DNA of 64,000 nucleotides from positions 5,445,501 to 5,509,500 of the forward strand of contig NZ_CP117445.1 of assembly GCF_030687715.1 (NCBI RefSeq), in the 5' to 3' direction. Of the stretch, positions 63,914 to 64,000 are shown piece by piece. The translations under genes and the position numbers were made by a program. The notes beneath the pieces are model-generated. The model saw only the letters and a program-made list of their open reading frames with translations. It was not told where the DNA came from and ran no database searches. Positions within the stretch are counted from its first letter, which is position 1, and every line of letters begins with the position of its first letter. This DNA comes from Pseudomonas sp. FP2196 (lineage in GTDB: Bacteria; Pseudomonadota; Gammaproteobacteria; Pseudomonadales; Pseudomonadaceae).

Positions 63914-64000
63914 TTAGAACACAGTGCAAAGAACTTCGCCGCCGACACCGGCAGCGCGCGCAGCACGATCCGTCATCACACCTTTGTTGGTGGAGACGAT
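63914..64000 (-). CDS. rpsH: 30S ribosomal protein S8 (3' part only)
   Basis: The last 28 codons on the minus strand read IVSTNKGVMTDRAARAAGVG and end GEVLCTVF, the conserved S8 C-terminus. The rest lies beyond the right window edge. In enterobacteria S8 represses the spc operon; its target would be outside this window. Confidence 0.95.
   Translation of the reverse strand: MVSTNKGVMTDRAARAAGVGGEVLCTVF

Overview
The window is a piece of a Pseudomonas chromosome, most likely from the P. fluorescens group. The evidence is GC-rich coding DNA, gene order that as I recall it follows P. aeruginosa PAO1 in two blocks (xseB-ispA-dxs to oprG, and ssb-uvrA-ftnA-katA-rplQ to the spc ribosomal operon), and three families of intergenic palindromes typical of fluorescent pseudomonads. 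I see no tRNA, rRNA, CRISPR array, insertion sequence or prophage.

Layout. 1-9692 (-): the six-gene mag operon (magA-magF, last gene cut by the window edge), encoding a bacterial alpha-2-macroglobulin and five envelope partners; several partners carry peptidoglycan-enzyme-like motifs. 10091-13207 (+): xseB-ispA-dxs, isoprenoid precursor synthesis. 13372-16567: a BtuB-like receptor facing a BtuF-like binding protein and a small membrane protein. 16564-24262 (-): riboflavin genes (ribA, ribH, ribBA, ribE, ribD) with nusB, thiL, pgpA and nrdR. 24391-27046: a YbaY-like lipoprotein, a methyltransferase, the thioredoxin-fold chaperone YbbN and a small conserved protein.

27182-29273 (+): an AT-richer three-gene cassette with ATGA overlaps, encoding a PAAR protein, a putative Cys/His peptidoglycan amidase and a putative membrane-anchored immunity protein. 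It looks like an orphan type VI secretion effector module inserted into an otherwise conserved neighbourhood. 29383-32673: a zinc-related operon (His-rich periplasmic protein, MacB-like ABC transporter, DUF3299 protein) behind a candidate Zur box. 32816-33594: oprG/ompW with a well-placed ANR-type promoter. 33773-37973 (-): two SDR-fold proteins and a large MscS-family channel. 38180-41323 (+): a ybhP-clsB-ybhN operon for envelope lipids. 41436-45224: a hydrolase, a DUF3182 protein, and a GlxA-type regulator divergent from an isochorismatase-like hydrolase.

45377-49939 (+): a complete yjfIJKLMC-type operon (DUF2170, PspA/IM30, DUF2491, DUF350, DUF1190, glutathionylspermidine-synthetase-like ATP-grasp), with paired palindromes around its promoter. 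50078-57170: ssb and an MFS transporter divergent from uvrA, then a ferritin and katA. 57411-64000 (-): the alpha operon (rpsM-rpsK-rpsD-rpoA-rplQ) and the distal spc operon (rpsH-rplF-rplR-rpsE-rpmD-rplO-secY-rpmJ).

The most interesting parts are the mag operon as an envelope machine with several peptidoglycan-type motifs, the PAAR-amidase-immunity cassette, the yjf operon with its palindrome-flanked promoter, and several readable operators (Zur, ANR, AraC-type direct repeats). All functions are inferred by reading the sequence; no database search was run.
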